This document shows positions 26,547 through 35,371 of a DNA stretch of 64,000 nt, piece by piece (position 1 is the first letter of the stretch; the number at the start of each line of letters is the position of its first letter). The notes under the pieces were generated by a model, which worked only from the letters and a program-made list of their open reading frames with translations, was not told the origin of the DNA and searched no databases. The translations under genes were made by a program, and so were the position numbers. Origin of the DNA: an uncultured Blautia sp. (GTDB lineage Bacteria; Bacillota; Clostridia; Lachnospirales; Lachnospiraceae); NCBI GenBank assembly GCA_900547685.1, contig URHS01000001.1, positions 1-64,000 on the forward strand. Reading direction: 5' to 3'.

Positions 26547-27161
26547 ATCGTCGTCTAAGTCATCCGCCTGATAGGAAGGTGCAGGCTCTTCTTCCTGAAT
26601 CGGAGCTTCATTGTTCTGAACAAGCTGAGGAGATAACTCGGCTCTGTTCTGGTTGATAACTTCTAAAGAATTACGCAGTGCCTGAACAAAGTCATTGTAT
26701 TTTGCTGCTGCATCCTCTAACATATTGCTGGCAAGCTGTCCCATATTTGCCATCATTTCATCTGTATAAGATACTGCACTTAAACGCAATGTATTTGCAT
26801 CATTAGTAGCTGCATCAATAATTGCCTGAGCCTGCTGATTTGCACTATTAATTGTTTCGTTTGCCTGTGCATAAGCCTGCTGCATAACCTCAGACTCTTT
26901 CACCATCTCCTGAACCTGTTTTTTTGTATCTTCAATAATATTATCTGCTTTTGCCTGTGCATCTGCTAAAATCGCATCTTTATTACTGATAATTTTCTGA
27001 TATCTTTTAATTTCATCTGGTGTTTTTAAGCGAAGTTCTCTTAATAACTCTTCGATTTCCTCTTTATTTACAATAATTTTTGTTGTAGATAATGCCTGAT
27101 ACTTACAACTTTCCACATATTCTTCAATTTCTTCAATAATCTGTTCAATTCTGCTGCTCAT
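26517..27161 (-). CDS. Long coiled-coil protein, ATPase-subunit/DivIVA-like
   Basis: 214 residues. Residues 1-170 are an Ala-, Gln- and Glu-rich coiled coil with AQAKADNIIEDTKKQVQEM and NSANQQAQAIIDAATND, like DivIVA-type scaffold proteins and V-ATPase subunit H. The C-terminus is strongly acidic, ending DDLDDDLDDDFDDFD. Similar proteins follow coaD in Lachnospiraceae as I recall. Function unproven; scaffold or division role is a guess. It is 3 bp after coaD. Confidence 0.75.
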   Translation of the reverse strand: MSSRIEQIIEEIEEYVESCKYQALSTTKIIVNKEEIEELLRELRLKTPDEIKRYQKIISNKDAILADAQAKADNIIEDTKKQVQEMVKESEVMQQAYAQANETINSANQQAQAIIDAATNDANTLRLSAVSYTDEMMANMGQLASNMLEDAAAKYNDFVQALRNSLEVINQNRAELSPQLVQNNEAPIQEEEPAPSYQADDLDDDLDDDFDDFD

Positions 27162-27164
27162 CTT

Positions 27165-27677
27165 TTATTTCTCCTTATTGTATTCTTTTCCCAAATGCCT
27201 CTGCCTGTATTTTTCCTCTACCTGTCGTACTACAAAATCCGGTGCAAAGTTTGAAATATCTGCTCCAAAAGATGCTGCCTCCTTCAATGTAGTGGAACTT
27301 AAATACGCATACTGAAGGCTGGTAGTCAAAAACATAGTATCCACATCAGTTGCCAACACGCGGTTTGTCTGTGCCATCTGTAATTCATATTCAAAATCAG
27401 TAAAAGCTCTCAAACCACGAATAATTACCTTTGCCTCGCAGCTTCGTGCAAAATTAACAGATAACCCATCGAAAGCCTGAATTTTTACGTTGGGAATATC
27501 TTCTGTTACATTCTCTAATATATTAACACGTTCTTCCACAGAAAACAACGGACTTTTTGCAGAATTATTTAAAACTCCTACAACAACCTCATCAAATAAG
27601 CTTGCTGCCCGTTTTATAATATCCAAATGACCATAAGTTACCGGGTCAAAACTTCCCGGATAAATTGCTCGTACCAT
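27165..27677 (-). CDS. coaD: Phosphopantetheine adenylyltransferase
   Basis: 170 residues, usual 160-170. It adds AMP to 4'-phosphopantetheine in coenzyme A synthesis. AIYPGSFDPVTYGHLDIIKR contains the nucleotidyltransferase TxGH motif, and RGLRAFTDFEYELQMAQTN with YLSSTTLKEAASFG completes the active site. It lies 3 bp after rsmD, a pairing common in bacteria. Confidence 0.96.
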   Translation of the reverse strand: MVRAIYPGSFDPVTYGHLDIIKRAASLFDEVVVGVLNNSAKSPLFSVEERVNILENVTEDIPNVKIQAFDGLSVNFARSCEAKVIIRGLRAFTDFEYELQMAQTNRVLATDVDTMFLTTSLQYAYLSSTTLKEAASFGADISNFAPDFVVRQVEEKYRQRHLGKEYNKEK

Positions 27678-27680
27678 TCT

Positions 27681-28232
27681 CTATGCCTTTCTAATAAAAA
27701 TATGCTGGTTTGTCTTGTATCTTTTGATTTTATCAATGGAAAAACCCAACTCCTCCAGATAACTAAAATCTGTTTCCAAAGAAGCTTCCACAATAATCCT
27801 TGTATATTCATTTACAAACTTTACATCTTTCAAAAGTTCTAAAACCTGTTTTTCCAATTCCTGGTTATATGGGGGATCCATGAAGATACAATCAAATGGT
27901 TCTTCATTTTCCAAAAAAGCAACTGCCTGAAATACGTCTTTACACCATACATCGGCTTTGTCTGCCAGTCTGGTAAATTTTAAATTATCCTCTATCACGG
28001 CTGCTGCCTTTCTATTCTTTTCAATAAAAACACAAAACTGAGCACCTCTGCTCAAAGCTTCAATTCCAATCCCGCCGCTTCCCGCAAAAATATCTAAAAA
28101 TCGGCATTCGCATAAATATGGCTGAAGCATATTAAACAATGTTTCTTTCACCCTGTCTGTGGTAGGTCTTGTTTCCAAACCCGGAATTGTTTTTAAAGGC
28201 ATACTTTTTGCACTTCCTGCAATGACTCTCAT
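27681..28232 (-). CDS. rsmD: 16S rRNA (guanine966-N2)-methyltransferase
   Basis: 183 residues. MRVIAGSAKSMPLKTIPG is the family N-terminus, FLDIFAGSGGIGIEALSRGA the SAM loop, and IFMDPPYNQELE the D-P-P-Y catalytic motif. It methylates G966 of 16S rRNA. It is preceded by the mgsA-like gene and followed by coaD. Confidence 0.96.
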   Translation of the reverse strand: MRVIAGSAKSMPLKTIPGLETRPTTDRVKETLFNMLQPYLCECRFLDIFAGSGGIGIEALSRGAQFCVFIEKNRKAAAVIEDNLKFTRLADKADVWCKDVFQAVAFLENEEPFDCIFMDPPYNQELEKQVLELLKDVKFVNEYTRIIVEASLETDFSYLEELGFSIDKIKRYKTNQHIFIRKA

Positions 28233-28259
28233 AAGCTGTTTTTCCTTCTTCAGTATCTT

Positions 28260-28652
28260 TTAGCGATTTAAGCGGTAATCCAAATCTCCCTGTTCCAATC
28301 CCAATATCAAAGACTCCGCAGTTGCAATATTCGTTGCAATAGGAATATTATACTGATCACAACATCCTGATATCTGATATACATCCGGCTCTGTTCCATC
28401 AATCATTGCCGGATTGTAAAAAAAGATTACCATATCAATATCTCCGCGCTCAATCATTTCGGTAAATTGTTTATCTCCTCCCATACTTCCGGGAAGGAAT
28501 TTGTGGACGCGCAAGTTTGTCACTTCTTCTATTCTGCGTCCTGTAGTCCCTGTTGCATAAATCTCATGTTTTGCCAAAATATTTTTATAAGCAATACAAA
28601 AGTCCTCAATTAGGGCTTTTTTACTGTTATGCGCTATAATTCCAACATTCAT
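28260..28652 (-). CDS. mgsA: Methylglyoxal synthase homologue with altered active site
   Basis: 130 residues of the MgsA fold: GIIAHNSKKA, YATGTTGRR (32-40), LPGSMGGDKQ and IPIATNIATAESLI. The enzyme turns dihydroxyacetone phosphate into methylglyoxal. Asp60 and Asp90 correspond to the two essential Asp residues of E. coli (71 and 101). The His before the second Asp (H98) is Thr87 here, and the Asp after the first His (D20) is Asn9. Activity is therefore doubtful. It has its own sigma-A promoter and heads the mgsA-rsmD-coaD run. Confidence 0.85.
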   Translation of the reverse strand: MNVGIIAHNSKKALIEDFCIAYKNILAKHEIYATGTTGRRIEEVTNLRVHKFLPGSMGGDKQFTEMIERGDIDMVIFFYNPAMIDGTEPDVYQISGCCDQYNIPIATNIATAESLILGLEQGDLDYRLNR

Positions 28653-28716
28653 TTACATCAATCCTTATTTATTTTAATTCAATCAAACCTCAAGGTTCTC
28701 TTGTATTCCAGAGTCT

Positions 28717-28745
28717 ATTATAGCAAAAGCACCAACTTTTTGCAA
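28717..28745 (-). promoter_or_regulatory. Promoter of the mgsA-like gene
   Basis: Minus strand: TTGCAA (28740-28745), 17-nt spacer, perfect TATAAT (28717-28722). Confidence 0.75.
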
Positions 28746-28879
28746 TTATTTTTTGTCATTTTATACACTTTTTACAAATTTTGTGTATTTTCACAAAAAA
28801 ATCAACTCTAACTCCAAAATCCGAATACTCATTGTAATACAATTCACATAATTTGTCAAAACTTGAAAGAACTTCTAGT

Positions 28880-28906
28880 GTAAAAACTTTTTAAAATCAC
28901 ATAATA
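28880..28906 (+). promoter_or_regulatory. Possible forespore (sigma-G type) promoter for SASP
   Basis: CATAATA (28900-28906) fits the sigma-G/F -10 element. A GTAAA-type -35 lies about 17 nt upstream and fits less well. The gene is a forespore product, which supports the call. The rest of the 28653-28946 interval holds only this and the divergent mgsA promoter. Confidence 0.45.
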
Positions 28907-28946
28907 GCATTGTAACAAAAAATAAATTCCAAAGGAGGAAATGAAA

Positions 28947-29174
28947 ATGTCTAACAATAATTCTTCAAACAAAGCAGTTGTACCAGAAGCAAAGGGAGCA
29001 TTAAATCGTTTTAAATACGAAGTTGCCAACGAATTAGGTGTACCTCTTACAGATGGTTACAATGGTAACTTAACATCCAAACAGAATGGTTCTGTCGGCG
29101 GATATATGGTCAAAAAAATGATTGAAGCACAGGAACGCCAGATGTCCGGAAACGGAAGCACACAGCAGTTCTAA
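28947..29174 (+). CDS. Alpha/beta-type small acid-soluble spore protein
   Basis: 75 residues from the second ATG (28947), which is 8 nt from GGAGG. The family signatures are KYEVANELGVPL and GSVGGYMVKKMIEAQE. These proteins coat spore DNA and are degraded by the GPR protease on germination; a GPR site of the E-x-A type overlaps YEVANELG. It proves that this lineage carries spore genes. Terminator at 29210-29263. Confidence 0.96.
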   Translation: MSNNNSSNKAVVPEAKGALNRFKYEVANELGVPLTDGYNGNLTSKQNGSVGGYMVKKMIEAQERQMSGNGSTQQF

Positions 29175-29209
29175 TGTAAAAAATCATTAGTACAATTTCA
29201 TAAATACAG

Positions 29210-29263
29210 AAAGGGATTTTCTTCTGCTTATTTCTAAAGTAAAAAGAAGGAAGTCCCTTTTTT
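29210..29263 (+). terminator. Terminator after the SASP gene
   Basis: AAAGGGA (29210-29216) pairs with TCCCTTT (29254-29260), with an additional TTTCTTCT/AGAAGGAA inner block, followed by a run of T. Confidence 0.82.
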
Positions 29264-29288
29264 GTTTTATGACAGACTGACATTCTTT

Positions 29289-31346
29289 CTATATTCCCGG
29301 CATTTCCATTCTATTTTTGCTGTATAATAAAAGCCTTTCCTTTAATCTTTTATGCTGTGGCAGAGACAAATCCGGATCTAAGGCTAAAATCGCTCCTGCT
29401 GCTTCACTGGCTTCTTTTAAAATCTCTGCATCCTGATAAATATCCGCAATTTTAAATTCCATCAAACCACTTTGACGGATACCAAAGAAATCGCCCGGTC
29501 CTCGCAGCCGTAAATCTTCTCCTGCAATTTGAAATCCATCATTGGATTTTACCAAAATCTCCAATCGCTCTTTTGTCTCCCTATCCTGCCCTCCCTGTAC
29601 AAAGATACAGTAAGACTGATATTCTCCTCGCCCTACCCTTCCTCTCAATTGATGAAGTTGGGCAAGTCCAAAACGTTCTGCATTTTCTACCATCATTACA
29701 GTTGCATTTGGTACATTTACTCCTACTTCAATAACAGTTGTGGATACTAAAACCTGTATTCTATTTGCGGCGAAATCTTCCATAATTTTATTCTTTTCCC
29801 CTGCCTTCATTCTTCCATGAATATACGCAATAGAAATATCAGAAGGTAATGTATCCTTTAAAATCTGTGTGTAATCAATAACATTCTCTGCCTCAAGCCC
29901 CTCACTTTCTTCTACCATAGGGCATATCACGTATACCTGCCGTCCTTCTTCTACCTGTTTTTGAATAAAATGATATGCTCTAGGCCGGTACGAAGTATCT
30001 ACCACACAGTTCTTAATAGGCAGCCGCTTTGCAGGAAGCTCATCCATGATAGAAATATCCAAATCTCCGTATAAAATAATTGCCAATGTCCTTGGAATCG
30101 GTGTGGCACTCATAACCAATACATGAGGCTTTGCTCCTTTTTTTGATAAATCCTCTCTCTGATGAACTCCAAAACGATGCTGTTCATCTGTAATTACTAA
30201 CGCCAGATTTTCATACTCTACCTTTTCCTGTATCAGCGCATGGGTTCCGATAATAAGCTTTGCCTCTCCGGAAGCAATCTGCATATACCTCTCCCTTTTT
30301 TCTTTTGCTGTATTAGATCCTGTAAGAAGAACAGTTTTTAACGGCAAATCATGCTGCTCCAACAATCTATTCATTTCGCTGAAATGCTGTTTTGCCAAAA
30401 CCTCTGTAGGAACCATCAATGCCGCCTGATATCCATTGAAAGCTGCAAGAAGCATTGCTAAAAATGCAATAATGGTCTTTCCGCTTCCTACATCTCCTTG
30501 TACCAGTCTGGACATCAACGTATGTCCTGTCATATCTTTTTCAATTTCATTCCAGACTCTCTTTTGTGCATTTGTCAGTGGATAAGGCAAGTCATCAATC
30601 ACATTCTCTGTTTCCCATACAGGTTTTATGGCAAAAGAATTCGGAGTATCCTGTGTCTTTTCTTTCATCATTCGAACAGAAAGAATAAAAAACAAAAATT
30701 CATCAAAAACTAATCTGCGATGTCCCAGGAGTAAATCTTCCTTATCTTTCGGAAAATGAATATGTGAAACTGCATAGTTATATTCTGCCAATTGATAATA
30801 GTTTCTATACTCCTCCGGAAGATATTCCTGTACAATTTCTTTATTTTCCAAAATCTGATTCATGGTTTTTACCATCAGTTTATTGGTTAATCCCTTTGTC
30901 AATCCATAAATAGGATATAAACTGTGAAGCAATACCTTATAATCCTCTCTTCCAAAAATTTCAGGCTGCTCCATTGTCCTTCGCCCATTTTTATCTGTCA
31001 CCATTCCTCTGAAAATATAAATCCCACCAGACTGCAAAGTATTACGTAAAAAAGGCATATTATACCAGGTAAGCTGCAAAAAAGAATTTTCTTCTTTTAT
31101 AGTAGCCGTCACTATTGTAAGTCTCCCTGTATTTCTTACTACTACTTTTCCCGTAAGTCTCCCAATCACTGCACATTTTTTTCCCGGTATTAACTGAGAA
31201 ACTCCCACCGGTTCTGTATATTCATCATATTCTCTCGGATAATATCTGAGAAAATCTCCCACGGTAGTAATCCCTAATTTTGCCAAAAGTCTTTCTGTTT
31301 TTTCTCCAATTCCTTTTATATTTCGGATACTTTCCTGTTCTTTCAT
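29289..31346 (-). CDS. recG: ATP-dependent DNA helicase RecG
   Basis: 685 residues from the ATG at 31344-31346, which has GAGGAC 8 nt upstream. The wedge/OB domain lies at residues 50-160; helicase motifs follow: LVQGDVGSGKTIIAFL (Walker A), ALVITDEQHRFGVHQR (DEQH box), VMSATPIPRTLA, and motif VI HQLRGRVGRGEYQSYC. It remodels stalled forks and branched DNA. It is the last gene of the asp23-fakA-recG set, 80 bp after fakA. Confidence 0.96.
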   Translation of the reverse strand: MKEQESIRNIKGIGEKTERLLAKLGITTVGDFLRYYPREYDEYTEPVGVSQLIPGKKCAVIGRLTGKVVVRNTGRLTIVTATIKEENSFLQLTWYNMPFLRNTLQSGGIYIFRGMVTDKNGRRTMEQPEIFGREDYKVLLHSLYPIYGLTKGLTNKLMVKTMNQILENKEIVQEYLPEEYRNYYQLAEYNYAVSHIHFPKDKEDLLLGHRRLVFDEFLFFILSVRMMKEKTQDTPNSFAIKPVWETENVIDDLPYPLTNAQKRVWNEIEKDMTGHTLMSRLVQGDVGSGKTIIAFLAMLLAAFNGYQAALMVPTEVLAKQHFSEMNRLLEQHDLPLKTVLLTGSNTAKEKRERYMQIASGEAKLIIGTHALIQEKVEYENLALVITDEQHRFGVHQREDLSKKGAKPHVLVMSATPIPRTLAIILYGDLDISIMDELPAKRLPIKNCVVDTSYRPRAYHFIQKQVEEGRQVYVICPMVEESEGLEAENVIDYTQILKDTLPSDISIAYIHGRMKAGEKNKIMEDFAANRIQVLVSTTVIEVGVNVPNATVMMVENAERFGLAQLHQLRGRVGRGEYQSYCIFVQGGQDRETKERLEILVKSNDGFQIAGEDLRLRGPGDFFGIRQSGLMEFKIADIYQDAEILKEASEAAGAILALDPDLSLPQHKRLKERLLLYSKNRMEMPGI

Positions 31347-31426
31347 TTTAAAAGTCCTCACAAAAAAGAAGCGGTTAAGGTTATCGCATAAAGCACAACA
31401 ACCCCAACAGCTCCTCTGTTCATCTC

Positions 31427-33076
31427 TTATTCTACAGAAACTACATAGTAATAAATCGGCTGTCCACCCTGATTGATTTCCACATCAAAATCCGGATATA
31501 ACTCCTCAAGACGCTCACATAACTGTTCTGCATCTTCTTCTGTAACATCAGCACCATAATAAATACTGATAATTTCTGTATCTTCATCTATCATTTCTTT
31601 CAGAGTTTCTACAGTAATATCTTCAATACCCTGTCCAACTGCTAAAATCCCCTTGTCACCAATACCCATGATATCACCTTGACGAATTTCCTTGTCGTCA
31701 ATTTTTGTATCACGCACTGCATAAGTTACCTGACCTGTTTTTACGTGTGTCATGGCTTCTAACATTTCCTCTGTATTCTGTTCTACAGTCTTATCCGGTA
31801 CATAAGAAATCAATGCCGTAATACCCTGAGGAATTGTCTTGGTAGGAATAACAATAATATTTTTATCTTCTGTCAAATCTCTAGCCTGATTTGCAGCCAG
31901 AATAATGTTTTTATTGTTTGGGAAAATAAATATATTTTTTGCATTCACATGAGAAATTGCCTGAAGTACATCCTCTGTACTTGGATTCATCGTCTGTCCA
32001 CCTTCAATGAGATAATCTGCTCCCAGTTCACGGAAGATCTCTCCCATACCTTCTCCTACAGATACAGAAATAAATCCAACTTCTTTTTCCGGCTCTGCTT
32101 TTGCCTGCTGTGCAGCTACTTTCTCTGCATCCTTAATCAAACGCTCATGATGTTCTAAACGCATATTATCAATCTTCATATTAGAAAGCTGTCCGTAAGT
32201 CAAAGCTCTCTGAATTGCATCACCAGGTGCATTGGTATGTACGTGCACCTTTACAATCTCATCATCTGCCACTACCACTAAAGAATCACCAATGGATAAC
32301 AGATATTCTTTAAAAGCTTTTTCTTCTTTTTCAGGGAACTCTTTTTCCAACATAATAATAAATTCTGTACAGTAACCGAATTTAATATCACTTTCTTCTG
32401 CAGACACCGGTTTGCTCATTACAGCGTGAGCCGGTTTTTCAAAATTCATGTCAATTTCTTTGCCCAGATATCCGTCAAAAGCACCTTTTAATACTTCTAA
32501 AAGTCCCTGTCCACCGGAATCTACAACGCCTGCTTCTTTCAAAACAGGAAGCATTTCCGGAGTTTTAGAAAGAACCTCTTCAGCTTCTGCAATTACATCT
32601 GCAAAAAATGTTTCCAGATTTTCACTATCTTCTGCAATTTCCAAAGCTTTTACCGCAGCTCCCTTTGCCACAGTTAAAATAGTACCTTCTTTTGGTTTCA
32701 TAACTGCTTTATAAGCAGTTTCCACACCTTTTTCAAAAGCTCTTGCAAATGCCATAGCATCTACATGTTCGTGGTGTTCAATTGATTTTGTAAATCCTCT
32801 TAAAAGCTGTGAAAGAATAACACCGGAGTTTCCCCTTGCTCCTCTTAAGGAACCAGAAGATATTGCTTTCGCCAGAGTCTTCATAGTAGGATCTGATAAT
32901 GCGCTTACCTCAGACGCTGCCGCCATAATGGTCAGTGTCATGTTGGTTCCTGTATCACCATCCGGTACAGGAAAAACATTTAATTCATTTATCCACTCTT
33001 TCTTTGCTTCCAGATTTTTTGCTCCGGAAAGGAACATCCGGCCAAGCATTTTTGCATCAACGGTATTGGTATTCAA
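31427..33076 (-). CDS. fakA: FakA/YloV-type DAK2-domain kinase
   Basis: 549 residues. The N-terminal DhaL (DAK2) nucleotide-binding domain has NVFPVPDGDTGTNMTLT and GARGNSGVILSQLL. The C-terminal DegV-like part follows. In Firmicutes the protein phosphorylates fatty acids held by a FakB partner, feeding phospholipid synthesis. Length matches FakA (about 550). It is 17 bp after asp23 and upstream of recG, the conserved yloU-yloV-recG arrangement. Confidence 0.92.
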   Translation of the reverse strand: MNTNTVDAKMLGRMFLSGAKNLEAKKEWINELNVFPVPDGDTGTNMTLTIMAAASEVSALSDPTMKTLAKAISSGSLRGARGNSGVILSQLLRGFTKSIEHHEHVDAMAFARAFEKGVETAYKAVMKPKEGTILTVAKGAAVKALEIAEDSENLETFFADVIAEAEEVLSKTPEMLPVLKEAGVVDSGGQGLLEVLKGAFDGYLGKEIDMNFEKPAHAVMSKPVSAEESDIKFGYCTEFIIMLEKEFPEKEEKAFKEYLLSIGDSLVVVADDEIVKVHVHTNAPGDAIQRALTYGQLSNMKIDNMRLEHHERLIKDAEKVAAQQAKAEPEKEVGFISVSVGEGMGEIFRELGADYLIEGGQTMNPSTEDVLQAISHVNAKNIFIFPNNKNIILAANQARDLTEDKNIIVIPTKTIPQGITALISYVPDKTVEQNTEEMLEAMTHVKTGQVTYAVRDTKIDDKEIRQGDIMGIGDKGILAVGQGIEDITVETLKEMIDEDTEIISIYYGADVTEEDAEQLCERLEELYPDFDVEINQGGQPIYYYVVSVE

Positions 33077-33093
33077 AACAAGTTTCCTCCTTA

Positions 33094-33450
33094 TTAATCA
33101 ATTACTCTTACGCCTTCTACAAGGATATTTATCTTCTCAATAGTCAGGCCTGTAAATTCTTCTACTTTGTATTTTACATTGCTGATTAAATTATCAGCCA
33201 TAGCAGAAATACTTACCCCGTAAGCTACAATTACGTGAAATTCCAGCGTAATCTTATTATCTGCAATCATAACATTAATGCCATGTTTCAGACTGTCTTT
33301 CTTTAACAGCTTTACAAGGCCATCTTTCATACTTACAGCAGCCATGCCCACAATTCCAAAACATTCCACTGCTACACTACCTGCATAAGTTGCAATTACA
33401 TCAGTATCAATTGTAATTTTTCCTAATCCTGTATCAACAAATCCATTCAT
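33094..33450 (-). CDS. Asp23/Gls24-family protein (YloU-like)
   Basis: 118 residues, one Asp23 domain: GKITIDTDVIATYAGSVAVE, GIVGMAA, and ITLEFHVIVAYGVSIS. Members are cell-envelope stress or membrane-associated proteins; YloU is linked to YloV genes. It is divergent from rpmB, separated by 175 bp. Confidence 0.9.
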   Translation of the reverse strand: MNGFVDTGLGKITIDTDVIATYAGSVAVECFGIVGMAAVSMKDGLVKLLKKDSLKHGINVMIADNKITLEFHVIVAYGVSISAMADNLISNVKYKVEEFTGLTIEKINILVEGVRVID

Positions 33451-33540
33451 GCACGGATACCTCCATACTTTTTTATATATGCTATTCTATCATATCTTTT
33501 CCAAAAACGAAATAATAATTTAATTTTTTTATAATTTTAC

Positions 33541-33569
33541 TTGCAAAAACAAATATCATCTGCTAAAAT
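33541..33569 (+). promoter_or_regulatory. rpmB promoter
   Basis: TTGCAA (33541-33546), 17-nt spacer, TAAAAT (33564-33569), with an AAGGAGG ribosome-binding site further on. Confidence 0.7.
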
Positions 33570-33625
33570 AAGCTATGTTGTGAGTTTGTTATACAGACTT
33601 ATTATATTTCTAAGGAGGTGCTACC

Positions 33626-33814
33626 ATGGCAAAGTGCGCAATTTGTGAAAAAGGTGCTCATTTTGGAAACAACGTGAGCCATTCTCATAGAAGATCAAAC
33701 AAAATGTGGAAATCCAACATTAAATCTGTAAGAGTTAAAACAGAAGGCGGAAACGCAAAAAAAATGTATGTTTGTACTTCCTGCTTACGAAGCGGTAAAG
33801 TTGAAAGAGCTTAA
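33626..33814 (+). CDS. rpmB: 50S ribosomal protein L28, zinc-binding type
   Basis: 62 residues. MAKCAICEKGAHFGNNVSHS and the distal YVCTSCLRSGKVERA contain two CxxC pairs, so it is the zinc-containing form that does not need the zinc-free paralogue. It is a monocistronic gene with its own promoter and a strong terminator. Confidence 0.97.
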   Translation: MAKCAICEKGAHFGNNVSHSHRRSNKMWKSNIKSVRVKTEGGNAKKMYVCTSCLRSGKVERA

Positions 33815-33832
33815 TTACTGATTGACACATCA

Positions 33833-33866
33833 ATAGACCTTGTCCTATGGACAAGGTCTATTTTAT
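33833..33866 (+). terminator. Terminator after rpmB
   Basis: ATAGACCTTGTCC and GACAAGGTCTAT arms around a 4-nt TATG loop, followed by TTTTATTT. Confidence 0.88.
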
Positions 33867-33868
33867 TT

Positions 33869-34013
33869 CTATGAACAACTGCAAAACAGATTATACCCGG
33901 CCAATAAACACAGCACTGCCATAATCACCATAAAAAGAGATTTTGGAAAAATAAGTGCTAAAAATAATCCAATCCCTATTCCAAACAAAAACAGTCCGCA
34001 TACACGGCTCATA
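33869..34013 (-). pseudogene. Frameshifted small two-helix membrane protein
   Basis: From the ATG at 34011-34013 the frame reads MSRVCGLFLFGIGIGLF and is then shifted by a run of six T (minus strand). Removing one T restores a 47-residue protein that continues LALIFPKSLFMVIMAVLCLL and ends AGYNLFCSCS before TAG at 33869-33871. The sequence as given yields a 40-residue product with a polar tail. A GAAGGGA precedes the ATG. Causes could be a real mutation, phase variation at the T-run, or a sequencing error. Not recognised as a named family. Confidence 0.55.
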
Positions 34014-34090
34014 TCTTTTCCCTTCTCTTTTTCCCTTTTTATAGTATATGCAAAAAGCTGCCACAGATTACCTGCAGCAGCCTTTCCACT

Positions 34091-34489
34091 TTATTCTTCT
34101 GTAGAAGATTCTTTTTCTTCTTTTAATATCTCTTTTTCCGGCTCCTGTTCTTTTTTCCCTTCTGAAAATTTATTCAAAAAATCCGGAACCATATCCAAAA
34201 TTTTTGTAAGACCATCTTGATTTTTAATATTTACCAATTTTGTCATTCCATTGGAAATAACCAAAACAGCACTTGGGGAAACTTTTCCACCCATTCCTCC
34301 TCCGCCGTTATTCTTTTTCTCTCCGGAAAAAGCACCTGCTCCTACTGCAAAAGAAACATCTACCAGCGGAAGTATAATAGTCTCTCCTACGGTAATTGCC
34401 TCACCCACTACAGTCTTTGTTGTAATAAAGCTATCCATTCCTTTAAATAATGATTCTACTGTTGTCTGAAAATTGTTTTCTGAAGCCAT
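34091..34489 (-). CDS. ytfJ: GerW-family sporulation protein YtfJ
   Basis: 132 residues. MASENNFQTTVESLFKGMDS, then KTVVGEAITVGETIILPLVD and VSFAVGAGAF, typical of GerW/YtfJ. A Gly-rich loop (NNGGGGMGGKVSPSAVLVI) follows, and the C-terminus is Lys/Glu-rich. GerW is required for normal germination of Bacillus spores. It lies 14 bp after the DUF2953 gene, the same order as ytfI-ytfJ. Confidence 0.92.
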   Translation of the reverse strand: MASENNFQTTVESLFKGMDSFITTKTVVGEAITVGETIILPLVDVSFAVGAGAFSGEKKNNGGGGMGGKVSPSAVLVISNGMTKLVNIKNQDGLTKILDMVPDFLNKFSEGKKEQEPEKEILKEEKESSTEE

Positions 34490-34503
34490 ATCTTGTTTCC
34501 TCC

Positions 34504-35367
34504 TTAAAGATACTTAATTTTTTTTATAATAAAACGAAGATCTCTGTTTTTAAATATACGCCATGCAAGAAGCGCAAAATAAATACCATAAATTCGACCG
34601 CAAAAAAATACTTCTCCTTCTAAAATCTGTTTTTCAAAAAAAGGTTCTATTGTAAAATATTCCCCATACAACGGATAAAATACACCTGCAAGAGCCAGAA
34701 TTTCACCTGTCAAACAGGGATCTTCCATGCCAAATCGAATATTTCCCTGCAGTTTGTTCGGTTTTATATGAAAAATCAAAGCCTTGATTTCTTTGATTAT
34801 CCATGTTTCTGTTCGTTTCATTTGTTCTGAATCTAAAAGTTTTTTAACTTTTTTTATTTTATCACAAATTTTTTCTAATGTTAATCGAAAATCCCGAAAA
34901 GCCTTCTCTATTCTCTTCCTTTTAGGCCGTTCTTTTACAAAAGGCTGCTCTTCTGCTTTTTTCACTTCCCTTTGAATGGCTTCTTCTGCACTTTGCCCTG
35001 TATATTCTCTTTTTGCTGCTTCCTGTCTGTTTTCCTGTACAGCAGTAAGCTCTTTTTGCTGCTTTTTTTCAGATTTCTTTCCTACCCTGCCTTTGAAAAT
35101 ACCTTTTAAACGTTCTATGGAAATACCTAAAATCCGTAAGGAATAATGTATACCTTCTTCATACCATATTTTCAAAGAAATCCCATGAAACAACCATGAA
35201 ATTTTCAAATTTCCTTTCATACTGTCCGAATTTTTCTCTCCACGCCCTTGATAAGCAACAGGGCAAAAAAACAAACAACCTAAAATCAGTAATAAAATTC
35301 CTAAAAGAACTGCCAAAAGAATACCTGCTATTTTTAAAATTCCCAACAAAATATGTAGCACCGTCAT
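34504..35367 (-). CDS. DUF2953-domain membrane protein (YtfI-like)
   Basis: 287 residues. An N-terminal membrane segment (AGILLAVLLGILLLILGCLF) is followed by a charged linker rich in Lys, Glu and Arg (about residues 85-160) and a C-terminal DUF2953 domain with FHIKPNKLQGNIRFGMEDP and AGVFYPLYGEYFTIEPFF. It pairs with gerW as in Bacillus; function unknown but probably sporulation-linked. Confidence 0.85.
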   Translation of the reverse strand: MTVLHILLGILKIAGILLAVLLGILLLILGCLFFCPVAYQGRGEKNSDSMKGNLKISWLFHGISLKIWYEEGIHYSLRILGISIERLKGIFKGRVGKKSEKKQQKELTAVQENRQEAAKREYTGQSAEEAIQREVKKAEEQPFVKERPKRKRIEKAFRDFRLTLEKICDKIKKVKKLLDSEQMKRTETWIIKEIKALIFHIKPNKLQGNIRFGMEDPCLTGEILALAGVFYPLYGEYFTIEPFFEKQILEGEVFFCGRIYGIYFALLAWRIFKNRDLRFIIKKIKYL

Positions 35368-35371
35368 TCCC

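Noticed and set aside
31362..31426. Terminator between fakA and recG
   Set aside because: Only a short imperfect stem (GCG/CGC) before a T-run; insufficient to call.
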